64,000 nucleotides of DNA from Caldifarciminota bacterium (lineage in GTDB: Bacteria; Hydrothermota; Hydrothermia; LBFQ01; DSFT01). Where the stretch lies: assembly GCA_025060695.1 (NCBI GenBank), contig JANXBH010000002.1, positions 1 through 64,000 of the forward strand, read 5' to 3'. The notes below the pieces were generated by a model that was not told the DNA's origin, ran no database searches, and saw only the letters and a list, made by a program, of their open reading frames with translations. Below are positions 33,227-41,330 of this stretch, one piece after another; position 1 is the stretch's first letter; each line of letters starts with the position of its first letter. The position numbers and the translations under genes are program-made.

Positions 33227-33680
33227 ATTTCCATTTACTATTAAATTAGCATTCATTTGCTTTTATATATTTGTAATTTTGGGCTTCATTTTCGCACATC
33301 TTATATTACACTTTAAACTTGAAGGTTCATTTACACCTCAAGATTTCATTAATTACTATAAAGGAAATGAGACTTTACTAAAATTTCAAAAAACACCCTT
33401 GGAGTTATCAGAAGTTTCACATTTTCATTCGTTTATATCACCTGTAATAGCATTTATTCTTGCATTTTTCTTTTCTTTTTCAAAATTAAGTGAAAACATG
33501 AAAATTATTGTAATCCTTGCATCTTTTATATCTTCACTTTTTCTTGTTATAAATCCATGGCTACTAACACTCGGCCCCACATTCTTCGTTTATCTAAAAT
33601 ATATTAGTTCCATAGTTTTAGTCATTAGCTATCTATTTATGGGTGCATGTGTGATATATGAGTTTCTTAAAAATAGATAG
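33195..33680 (+). CDS. Four-helix membrane protein in OMP/FMN-binding operon
   Basis: 161 residues; ATG 33195 or 33204. Hydrophobic helices lie near residues 14-38 (IKLAFICFYIFVILGFIFAH), 77-93 (SPVIAFILAFFFSF), 104-120 (IIVILASFISSLFLVI) and 131-156. Conserved-looking polar residues HFHSF sit before helix 2 and may bind heme or metal. It could be the membrane electron-transfer partner of the FMN-binding protein. No family is recognised. Confidence 0.65.
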   Translation: MKTMLNIKLSEFPFTIKLAFICFYIFVILGFIFAHLILHFKLEGSFTPQDFINYYKGNETLLKFQKTPLELSEVSHFHSFISPVIAFILAFFFSFSKLSENMKIIVILASFISSLFLVINPWLLTLGPTFFVYLKYISSIVLVISYLFMGACVIYEFLKNR

Positions 33681-35362
33681 TCTATACTTTAGAGCCAAAA
33701 ACCAAAGCAAAAATACTAAGGATTACATATCATCTACGAGATTTTTTGCAGAACTCAGAACAGGATTAAATTCTCGCATATACTTTAAAAACGATTGGTT
33801 TGACTTATTTAATAGTATAAATGCGAAAGCAAGAGAAAAATCAGATTTAGATAAAGGAGCCAATATGGTCTACTACGGGATTTTTATGGCGATATTATCC
33901 AGTCAGGTAAATCTGGAAGTTGATTCTCATATCACAAATAAACAAGCTGATATGGTTTCAATATAATTCAACAGGATGTCTAACTTGTCATAATACACCT
34001 ATTGAGAGAATAAATGATAGTATATACGTTCTCGGTTCTTTTCATTACAATAATGGTCTAAGACCGATGCTAATGGGTGTAAAAGTAAAGCAAGGGATAA
34101 CCGTTGAGTAGTATAGCGCATTTAATTCCAATCCTTCACTCCAACTTGGCATTTCTGACATACTAAAAATAAACGATACACTAATTGCAGTTGCAGGAGG
34201 TCATGGTGGTTGTGGTCAAAACACTAACTGCTCTTTTTATGGTTTATTTAATTTAAAAACTAAAAACTTCGTATGGGCAAGATATCTTTCAAACAAAGGA
34301 ATAGCACACGGTCTTGCATATGATGGAAATAGCTTGTTAGTAGCTGTCATGGGATACGATGCTTCAAATATAGGAGCAATTATTAAAACTGATTTAAATG
34401 GAAATACAATATGGGCAATAGAAACTAATTTTGGATGTTCTAGAAATGACAATTATACAATAATTCCAGAAGCAAATGGTTATGTAGTTATGGGTATAGG
34501 TTGGTGGTGTGGTTTTTGGCAACCTGTGATATATAGAATAAGCTTAGATGGTTCAACAGCTACACTCATTATGGGTTTTTCAAATAATTATAGAGCTTAT
34601 AAGTTAATTAAGGATAGTGATGGAAATTATGCCTTAATAGGGTTTTATGAACCAGACTTTGCGGCATACTTAACAAGAATATTACCTAATGGGGATATAT
34701 TATATTCAAGGAGATACACAGCGAATAATGACTTAAGATTTTATGATATAGAACCTGATTTAGATGGTCATTATTTAGTAAGTGGGACTACAAGGATTGG
34801 TCAGACTGACTATCCTATTGCTATGAAAATCAATAAAAATGATGGAAGTGTAATATGGGCAAGATATTGGGCTGGTGCTCCTACAAATCAAATACATAAC
34901 CAAGCTAAAGGAATAGCACCAGTTAATCTAAATAAAATATTAGTTACAGGTCATCTTGGAACGCATGTTGATAACCATAACGGTTTCGTAGTTATTCTTG
35001 ATTCAATTGATTGTATGAGTGATTTTAGCCTTTCAGACTGGTCTCCAGATATAACATTATCAGATTATACACAAGCAATAAACAATCTAAGTTTATCAGA
35101 GTACAATTTTTCAATTACACAAACGCCAGATTGTCAAGTTCAACCAATAAGCGATAGAGAATATAAAAGCTGCAACTATAGAATTTATAGTGGAAAAGGA
35201 TATATAGGAGTTTCATCTGAAAAAGAGTTAAATGTTTCTATATATAGCATCAATGGATACAAAATTAGAGATGTTAGAATTAAAGAAGGAAAGATTTTTG
35301 TTAAAAGTGGTGTTTATATATTAAAAGTAAATGACGAAACTATAAAGCTTTTTGTAAAGTAG
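33681..35362 (+). pseudogene. Broken secreted repeat protein with type IX-like sorting domain
   Basis: The C-terminal frame is open from 34112 to 35362 without a start codon at its head. It contains beta-propeller-like repeats (IIKTDLNGNTIWAIET, RISLDGSTATLIMGF, RILPNGDILYSRRY, KINKNDGSVIWARYW) and a sorting domain (LNVSIYSINGYKIRDVRI ... KSGVYILKVN). The same frame upstream (33920-34108: YNSTGCLTCHNTPIERIND, a CxxCH heme-like motif) is separated only by TAG at 34109. Upstream of that, a different frame (33681-33966) carries more coding-like sequence, so at least one frameshift is also present. No signal peptide is found. It looks like a recently inactivated paralogue of the neighbouring sorted proteins. 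Confidence 0.7.
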
Positions 35363-35373
35363 GAGGTAAAATT

Positions 35374-36492
35374 ATGCTACTTTTGACCATAGTGGATGTA
35401 AACTCAATGGGTATGGTAAATAATCAAACCTGCTCTAAATCAAATGATGCAAGTATAAACTTTACACCATTTACTGAGTTTTATAGAGTAGTCCTGAGAG
35501 GAAATTTTGTTTATGGCTCTACGAGCTTGTCAAGCAATGCAGGTAGTGGAACTATAACTATAAGCGGTATTCCTGCTAATGCAAGTATAGTAAAAGCATT
35601 TCTATTCTGGGTAGAAGAAGACAACGACAATGCTTCAAGTGGAAATTTCAATGGAAATCCTATAAGTGGTATAAAGATAGCAGAAGACTGCACAGCCTGT
35701 TGGGGAACTCAAAGAAATGCACTATTTTACAGGGATGTTACTCCATTCATCGCAGGTAATGGAACATATAATTTAAGTGGTTTTACCGCTTTACAGTGCG
35801 AACCTTCTTCAGATGGTCCAGAAGGTGCAACACTTGTTGTAGTTTGGTGCAGGAATAGTGAGCCTGTAAGAACTATAACTATCTACACAGGAGATGTTGA
35901 AACACCTATCACCGCGTGTTTGTTTTCAGACTATTCTTGGACTCATACTAACTTCACAGCAAGCAATCCAGTATTGGATGCAAGATACTTGGTTTTGGTT
36001 GGAAATGGACAGAATTTTGGAGAATTTGCGAATGAGTATGTTTATCTTAACAACAATGTAATAACTAACACAATAAATGGAACTACTGTCCCAGGTAATG
36101 GTCCTTGCGAAAATGGTTCTTTGTGGGATGCTTTTGGTGGTAATGCAACAAGCTGGATACCAGCAAATTCTACCTCAGCAACCTTTAGAGTAAATAACGT
36201 TGCAGCAATTGATTGCTGGCATCCAGTCGTAAGTGTTTTATCTGTCACAAGTGTAGATGCTATTACTCATGATTGTGTTACTCAGATAAGTATTGACGAG
36301 CAAAAAGATAAACCTTATATTAAAATTTCTAATAAATTACTTGAAATTTCTTCTAATTATGACTTTGAAATATTAAGCATAAATGGGACTAAACTATTTA
36401 GTTATAAGTCTGGAAATTATAGAATAAGCCTAAAGTCTGGAGTTTATATTCTTAAATACAAAAATGCACACGAAAAAATTGTTGTGAAGTAA
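35374..36492 (+). CDS. Secreted DUF3344-like protein with type IX-like sorting domain
   Basis: 372 residues; AGGAGG at 35361-35366 lies 7 bases before ATG. N-terminus MLLLTIVDVNSMGMVNN resembles that of the sorted protein at 24346 (M-L-x-x-x-I-V-E/D-x-N). The central domain has FVYGSTSLSSNAGSGTITI, AFLFWVEEDND, LFYRDVTPFIAGNGTYNLSGF and GATLVVVWCRN, as in DUF3344-type beta-sandwich surface proteins. The final ~60 residues (NYDFEILSINGTKLFSYKSG ... KSGVYILKYKNAHEKIVVK) are a sorting domain. Six or more Cys in the mature part suggest disulphides. Confidence 0.78.
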   Translation: MLLLTIVDVNSMGMVNNQTCSKSNDASINFTPFTEFYRVVLRGNFVYGSTSLSSNAGSGTITISGIPANASIVKAFLFWVEEDNDNASSGNFNGNPISGIKIAEDCTACWGTQRNALFYRDVTPFIAGNGTYNLSGFTALQCEPSSDGPEGATLVVVWCRNSEPVRTITIYTGDVETPITACLFSDYSWTHTNFTASNPVLDARYLVLVGNGQNFGEFANEYVYLNNNVITNTINGTTVPGNGPCENGSLWDAFGGNATSWIPANSTSATFRVNNVAAIDCWHPVVSVLSVTSVDAITHDCVTQISIDEQKDKPYIKISNKLLEISSNYDFEILSINGTKLFSYKSGNYRISLKSGVYILKYKNAHEKIVVK

Positions 36493-36495
36493 GAG

Positions 36496-37305
36496 CTAAG
36501 GTTTCATAAGTTTGTAAGGTTTATATTCAAAAAACCTTTTACCTAATAGTTTATCAAAAAATTCTTTGGATAATTTAATAAGGTTCTCAAAATTCGGTTC
36601 TAAATTACACTTATTTATATCAAAATTATCTTCAAAATCTTCTATATATTTACCTAAAACACTTGGATGTTTACCAGTGTATTCTCTTAGCCACTCTTTT
36701 TTACATTCTTTGTATATTCTATCACCTAATTTTTTAAAAACAAAACCATAGTGATGAATATATGTATCACTATCTACAACCATTAGTTTCCTAAAGTTAG
36801 AACCTTCAACCAATCTAAAACCTTGTGCATCTTTATATGAAACAATATTTAGATTATTTCTAATTATTCTTACCTCCTTGTAATACCATCCCCTATCTAT
36901 ACGAATGTATCTAAAACTTCCATAAAAATGTCTATAATTTAATAGTATTCCCTCAACTTCTTTAACTTTTAAAAATTTCTCCATACAACGGTAAATTTTA
37001 TCCAGTTCCCACTCAGGAAAAACCTCATCCGCTTGTATATAAAAACACCAGTCTCCTCTACACAGAAAATATGCTAAATTAGTATATCTTGCATATGTCC
37101 AATCCTCATTTGAAACAAAAGGGGCAGAAATAACTTTTAACTTATTAGAATTTATTGATTTTACTAATTCCAATGTATTGTCCTCTGAGTCGCATACTAC
37201 AACTATAAACTCATCAACTATAGGAAGTATTGAATTAATTGAAGCTATAAATGGATAGTTATTCTTGACTGCATTTCTTAAAAACGTAAAACCGCTTACT
37301 TTCAT
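36496..37305 (-). CDS. Glycosyltransferase family 2
   Basis: 269 residues. GT-A fold: GFTFLRNAVKNNYPF at the start, DEFIVVVCDSEDNTLEL (~31-47), YTNLAYFLCRGDWCFYIQADEV with the metal-binding D-x-D replaced by Q-A-D (~74-95), and HHYGFVFKK later. This branch resembles glycosyltransferases of unknown acceptor found in surface polysaccharide loci. A leaderless promoter (37312-37317) lies 6 bases upstream. Confidence 0.82.
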   Translation of the reverse strand: MKVSGFTFLRNAVKNNYPFIASINSILPIVDEFIVVVCDSEDNTLELVKSINSNKLKVISAPFVSNEDWTYARYTNLAYFLCRGDWCFYIQADEVFPEWELDKIYRCMEKFLKVKEVEGILLNYRHFYGSFRYIRIDRGWYYKEVRIIRNNLNIVSYKDAQGFRLVEGSNFRKLMVVDSDTYIHHYGFVFKKLGDRIYKECKKEWLREYTGKHPSVLGKYIEDFEDNFDINKCNLEPNFENLIKLSKEFFDKLLGKRFFEYKPYKLMKP

Positions 37306-37311
37306 ATTTAA

Positions 37312-37317
37312 ATTTTA
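37312..37317 (-). promoter_or_regulatory. TAAAAT -10 element of GT2 gene
   Basis: Minus-strand GTTTAAAATTT; 6 bases to ATG 37305, inside the short gap after rlmH. Confidence 0.6.
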
Positions 37318-37321
37318 AACT

Positions 37322-37747
37322 CTACTTGCTATACTTAGGCTCAAAAGCTCTATATATTTGTTCAAGAAGCATTATTCTAATAATATTGTGATTAAAAGTC
37401 ATCCTTGAAAGGCTGATACTATTAAATTTTTTTATTTCATCACAAACACCCCATACACCGCCAATTATAAAATCTATGCCCATTTTCACATTTTCTTTTA
37501 AAAATATAGAAAATTGAACGCTTGACAGCTCCCTTCCAAACACATCAAGCAAAACTGGTTTATATCTAATAGCACTCAGGATTTTCCTACATTGCTCTTT
37601 TATAACATGCTCCTTATACTGTGATGAAGTTTCTTTCAGTTCTATAAACTCAATTTTTGTGTATCTTCTTATTAAATTTAAATAGTAGTCTTTTAATTTT
37701 TTTATTTCAATCGGTTCGGTTTTACCAATACATATAATCCTTATCAA
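37322..37747 (-). CDS. rlmH: 23S rRNA (pseudouridine1915-N3)-methyltransferase RlmH
   Basis: 141 residues, SPOUT family. RIICIGKTEPIEIKKLKDYYLNL start, LDVFGRELSS (~68-77), IIGGVWGVCDEI (~95-106) and LSRMTFNHNIIRIMLLEQIYRAF (~115-137). It methylates Psi1915 in helix 69. The family normally ends in a G-x-P-Y-H-[KR] tail with catalytic Tyr-His; here the protein stops at EPKYSK, so the His is missing and the tail is a few residues short. It overlaps the TPR gene by 4 bases. Confidence 0.88.
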   Translation of the reverse strand: MIRIICIGKTEPIEIKKLKDYYLNLIRRYTKIEFIELKETSSQYKEHVIKEQCRKILSAIRYKPVLLDVFGRELSSVQFSIFLKENVKMGIDFIIGGVWGVCDEIKKFNSISLSRMTFNHNIIRIMLLEQIYRAFEPKYSK

Positions 37748-38562
37748 TTCACTAATTCTTTAAATTCATTTAAGTCTCTTATATTGTCCAAGTCCTTATC
37801 GTCCTTAGCAAGTTCCTTTAGCTCTGGGTCAAGCCCAAATGCTATTTTCAAGTCTATTATAGCCCTAACTTTTTCATTCTTTAAACTATATGCACAAGCT
37901 CTATTATAGTAAGCAACAGCATCATTTTTATTCATCTCTATAATTCTATTTAAAACATCAATGGCTTCTTCAAATCTTCTTAATTCTATTAAGGAAAGAG
38001 CTTTTTCATGTAAAGCAGGCTGATAATTGCTTTTTATACTCAAAACCTTTTCCAAGTGTTTTAATGCATCTTCAATCATATTCATTTTTCTTAAAATTAT
38101 AGCTTTGTTTGTAAGTGCAAATATGTTATTTGGATCAAGAGAAATTGCCTTATCTTCATGTTCAAGTGCTTCATTATAAAAACCTATATCAGACAAGATA
38201 TTTGCTTTGTTATCCCAAAAAACGCTAAAATTCGGATTTAATTCAATTGCCTTGTTAATTAGTTCCAAAGCTTGGTCGTACCTCTTTAGCTGTCTATATA
38301 TCAGAGCTTTAAGATTATATCCCCTTGCAAAATCAGGTTTTAATTCTATAACTTTTTCCGAAAGTATAAGAGCTGTAGTATAATCCTTAGCAAAATAATA
38401 TTTAACACCTAAAAGAAAATAATCTTCATGATTAAGTTCATAATTATAATCTATAATCATCTTGTTTAATAACTTTGCGAAGTTATCAAGTTCATTTATA
38501 TCTGAAGCTGAGATAAACGGCTTAGATAGAAGTAAACTTTTTAACTCATAAAATAAATTCAT
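37744..38562 (-). CDS. Tetratricopeptide repeat protein
   Basis: 272 residues. At least five consecutive TPRs from ~63 to ~250 with the W/L-G-A-P spacing (ALILSEKVIELKPDFARGYN, ALELINKAIELNPNFSVFWD, ALEHEDKAISLDPNNIFALT, ALKHLEKVLSIKSNYQPALH, AIDVLNRIIEMNKNDAVAYY). No signal peptide. A protein-protein scaffold with an unknown partner, co-transcribed with rlmH from a leaderless promoter divergent from argS. Confidence 0.85.
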   Translation of the reverse strand: MNLFYELKSLLLSKPFISASDINELDNFAKLLNKMIIDYNYELNHEDYFLLGVKYYFAKDYTTALILSEKVIELKPDFARGYNLKALIYRQLKRYDQALELINKAIELNPNFSVFWDNKANILSDIGFYNEALEHEDKAISLDPNNIFALTNKAIILRKMNMIEDALKHLEKVLSIKSNYQPALHEKALSLIELRRFEEAIDVLNRIIEMNKNDAVAYYNRACAYSLKNEKVRAIIDLKIAFGLDPELKELAKDDKDLDNIRDLNEFKELVN

Positions 38563-38571
38563 AACTTATAA

Positions 38572-38577
38572 ATTTTA
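38572..38577 (-). promoter_or_regulatory. TAAAAT -10 element of TPR/rlmH operon
   Basis: Minus-strand GCTTTAAAATTT; 9 bases to ATG 38562 and 11 bases from the opposed element at 38589. Confidence 0.65.
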
Positions 38578-38588
38578 AAGCCAAACTT

Positions 38589-38594
38589 TAAAAT
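38589..38594 (+). promoter_or_regulatory. TAAAAT -10 element of argS
   Basis: ACTTTAAAATTTTGC; 5 bases to GTG 38600, the shortest gap in the set. Confidence 0.65.
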
Positions 38595-38599
38595 TTTGC

Positions 38600-40363
38600 G
38601 TGTTTAGTATAAAAACAAGTTTTGGAGAAATTGAATTTTTAAAACCTAATAACTTTAAATATGCAGATGCTACTTCAAATATAGCATTTAAGCTATCAAA
38701 AGAAATAAGAAAAAATCCAATAGTAATTGCAAATGAAATAGTAAATGAAATAAAAAATAATGATGCATTTGAAAAAGTTGAGAACATAAATGGCTTTATA
38801 AATGTATTTTTCAGTAAAAAATTTTTCATTGATTTTGTAATGAGAATAATTGAAGAGGATTTTATTAGCAAGATAGAAAAAAAGCAAAGATTTTTAATAG
38901 AATTTGTATCTGCTAATCCAACAGGACCATTAAATATAGTAAATGCAAGGGCAGGAGCTATTGGAGATAGTTTAGTTAGAATAGGTAGGTTTCTTGGAAA
39001 TGAAGTCTTAAGTGAATACTATGTTAATGATGAGGGAAGTCAAATCGAGAACTTAGGATATTCTATTCTTTGGAGATTGGGTATAAAATTTGTATTGAAA
39101 AATGGAATAATTTCTATCTTAAATAATGTAGAAATGGAAAAAATAGAGATTTTAGAAATTGATGGAAAAATCTTAGATATGAGTGAAAGCGTATATAAAG
39201 GTAGCTATCTAATAGAAATATCACAACTTATAAAGGAAGAAGTTATGGATAAAATTAGTCAATATTCTGGAAAAGAAGGGGACCTTGACAAAATAAGAAA
39301 AATCGCATATGAAATTGGTAAAATATGTGCAAAATATATTTTGTCTTGGCAGTTAGAAACTCTAAGAATTTATAGAGTAGAATATGATAATGTAGTAAAG
39401 GAGAGCTTTATTAGAAATTCAAAATATCCTAAAATTGTCCTTGAAAAATTGAAGGACCACTTATATTTAGAAGATATGGAAAAAAATAAGTATAAACTTG
39501 AGGAAAAGGAGTTAGAGAAACTTTTAAATAGAGAATACTACGTCAAAAACTATGGAGGAAAAGCATTAGTTTTAAAAACTACAATATATGGGGATGATAA
39601 GGATAGGGTTCTAATTCGCTCAAATGGAGAGCCTACTTATTTCTTCTGGGATATTGCATATCACTATTATAAAATTGAAAGGATAGGAAATGGATATATA
39701 ATAAATTTACTTGGACCAGACCACTATGGATATGTCCCAAGACTAAAATCCGCACTAAAAATGTTGAATTTTGAAAATATTCAAGTTCTTATTATACAAC
39801 AAACTAATCTAATTCAAGAAGGTAAAAAACTTGATATGAGTAAAAGAAAAGGACAAATATATGAAATGAATGAACTTATTGAGGAAGTAGGAATTGACGC
39901 TTCAAGGTTTTTCTTTTTACTAAGAAGTCCATCAGCACATCTCGATTTTGATATTAACTTAGCAAAAAAGTTATCATCAGAAAATCCTGTTTTTTATGTT
40001 CAATATGCACATGCAAGAATTGAAAGCATTAAAGAACATGCAAAAACTGTAGGAATAAGTATTGATTTTAATAGAAAATATCTTGAAAACTATAACTTTG
40101 AAAATGAAAGGCACTTATTAGTTCTATCTACTTACTTTGAAGATAATTTAAAAAAGGCATTTTACGGCTTAGAGCCACATTTATTAGTGTATTATCTGTT
40201 AGAAGTTGTAGAGGCTTTTCACAAATACTATCAAAAACATAGAGTTATTGATATAGAAGACAAAAACTCAACTATCTCAAGAATTATAATATTAGAAGCC
40301 ATTAGAAAAATTATAAACAAAGGATTAGAACTATTAGGAGTTGATGCACCAACAAAGATGTAA
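38600..40363 (+). CDS. argS: Arginyl-tRNA synthetase
   Basis: 587 residues from GTG 38600. N-terminal add-1 domain, then EFVSANPTGPLNIVNARAG (~100-118): the usual class I motif H-V-G-H is N-I-V-N here, a variant in which both histidines are replaced. The remainder is regular: EYYVNDEGSQIENLG (~142), GDDKDRVLIRSNGEPTYFFWDIAYH in two parts (~332-356), LDMSKRKGQIYEM (KMSKS-like, ~411-423), and the C-terminal anticodon domain ending LLGVDAPTKM. It charges tRNA-Arg. Confidence 0.94.
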   Translation: MFSIKTSFGEIEFLKPNNFKYADATSNIAFKLSKEIRKNPIVIANEIVNEIKNNDAFEKVENINGFINVFFSKKFFIDFVMRIIEEDFISKIEKKQRFLIEFVSANPTGPLNIVNARAGAIGDSLVRIGRFLGNEVLSEYYVNDEGSQIENLGYSILWRLGIKFVLKNGIISILNNVEMEKIEILEIDGKILDMSESVYKGSYLIEISQLIKEEVMDKISQYSGKEGDLDKIRKIAYEIGKICAKYILSWQLETLRIYRVEYDNVVKESFIRNSKYPKIVLEKLKDHLYLEDMEKNKYKLEEKELEKLLNREYYVKNYGGKALVLKTTIYGDDKDRVLIRSNGEPTYFFWDIAYHYYKIERIGNGYIINLLGPDHYGYVPRLKSALKMLNFENIQVLIIQQTNLIQEGKKLDMSKRKGQIYEMNELIEEVGIDASRFFFLLRSPSAHLDFDINLAKKLSSENPVFYVQYAHARIESIKEHAKTVGISIDFNRKYLENYNFENERHLLVLSTYFEDNLKKAFYGLEPHLLVYYLLEVVEAFHKYYQKHRVIDIEDKNSTISRIIILEAIRKIINKGLELLGVDAPTKM

Positions 40364-40365
40364 AG

Positions 40366-41022
40366 TTATATTATCTTCTTTACAACCACTCTCAAAAGAT
40401 CAATTTGAATATCGCTTTTACCCATCACAACTAAGTATGCACTTATAGTTTTATAAAAAAAATAAACTATTTCCCTTTCAAGGACAAAAATTTCTCCATT
40501 TTCAATTAGTCTACCAAACTTTCTTATATGCTCTGAAACACGTGATACTATTTCAACTCTCTTCTCAATAAAGTTAGGATCAATATATTCAATAGTAAAA
40601 ATCTCAGATTTCTTATCTTCAAAATAGTATATAATTGCTATTACAGAACCTATTTTTTTAATTTCATTAACTATACCATCTGCATTTATAAATGTTGTAA
40701 AAGATGGAAGTTTTTGATTTTGAAATGTCGCCTTAAGCAGTGCCTCATCTACTTTTAAATTAAGTGTCCTTTCTTCTATAAGCTTATCCATTTTTATAAT
40801 ATATGCTCTTTTAACTGGAAGACTAATTATTCTCTTTAAAGCTTCAACTCCATAATAATTTTCATATTCCGCATGGTATATTCTTTTATTGTGAACGAAA
40901 ATTTTTGCAACTTTATCCACTTTATTACCCTCAGAAATTATTACAATCATTAGAGGAGTTTTAGTAGTTTGAATGCTTTGTATTACATCTAATGCACAAA
41001 TATCAATATTTAACTCTTGCAT
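40366..41022 (-). CDS. DUF4388-like/roadblock-type signalling protein
   Basis: 218 residues. An N-terminal region with IFVHNKRIYHAEYENYYGVEALKRI (two overlapping parts, ~42-66) follows the DUF4388/PatA pattern in which I-x-F/V-x-N-x-x-I-x-H-A is followed by G-x-E-A. The C-terminal half (VSEHIRKFGRLIENGEIFVLEREIV split over ~165-190, then VVMGKSDIQIDLLRVVVKKI) resembles a roadblock/LC7 fold. Such proteins regulate motility or small GTPases in delta- and FCB-type bacteria. Assignment is by eye. Divergent from the 78-residue membrane protein. Confidence 0.5.
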   Translation of the reverse strand: MQELNIDICALDVIQSIQTTKTPLMIVIISEGNKVDKVAKIFVHNKRIYHAEYENYYGVEALKRIISLPVKRAYIIKMDKLIEERTLNLKVDEALLKATFQNQKLPSFTTFINADGIVNEIKKIGSVIAIIYYFEDKKSEIFTIEYIDPNFIEKRVEIVSRVSEHIRKFGRLIENGEIFVLEREIVYFFYKTISAYLVVMGKSDIQIDLLRVVVKKII

Positions 41023-41029
41023 TCTATAA

Positions 41030-41035
41030 ATTTTA
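41030..41035 (-). promoter_or_regulatory. TAAAAT -10 element of DUF4388-like gene
   Basis: Minus-strand CTTTAAAATTTATAG; 7 bases to ATG 41022. Confidence 0.6.
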
Positions 41036-41062
41036 AAGTCATAAGTTTTGGTTCTTTAACCT

Positions 41063-41068
41063 TAAAAT
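41063..41068 (+). promoter_or_regulatory. TAAAAT -10 element, leaderless ATG at 41076
   Basis: CCTTAAAATTA; 7 bases to the start codon. Confidence 0.6.
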
Positions 41069-41075
41069 TATAATT

Positions 41076-41312
41076 ATGTTTGGGTTTTTGAAATTTTTGC
41101 CTAAACTTATCTTGTCAATAGCACCACTTATTACTCAGCTAATGAATGAACAGATGAAACATAAGGAAGTAGAAAACTTAATCGTTCAACAAAGAGAAAT
41201 TTATGATCAATTAAATACAAAATTAGATAATATTTTTCTGCGATTAAGGTTAATCCTTATAGTTCAAATTATTATAATCATTCTTCTGCTTTTTGTGATT
41301 TTCGGTAAATAA
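41076..41312 (+). CDS. Small membrane protein with coiled coil, unknown
   Basis: 78 residues. A hydrophobic N-terminus (MFGFLKFLPKLILSIAPLI) precedes a polar heptad-like stretch (NEQMKHKEVENLIVQQREIYDQLNT spread over ~24-48) and a C-terminal transmembrane helix (LIVQIIIIILLLFVIF). Topology suggests two membrane ends flanking a short coiled coil. No family recognised. Only a few bases separate it from the next promoter at 41317. Confidence 0.6.
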   Translation: MFGFLKFLPKLILSIAPLITQLMNEQMKHKEVENLIVQQREIYDQLNTKLDNIFLRLRLILIVQIIIIILLLFVIFGK

Positions 41313-41316
41313 GCTA

Positions 41317-41322
41317 TAAAAT
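41317..41322 (+). promoter_or_regulatory. TAAAAT -10 element of methyltransferase/ATP-grasp gene
   Basis: GCTATAAAATTATG; 8 bases to GTG 41331. This spacing favours GTG 41331 over ATG 41337. Confidence 0.55.
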
Positions 41323-41330
41323 TATGACCA

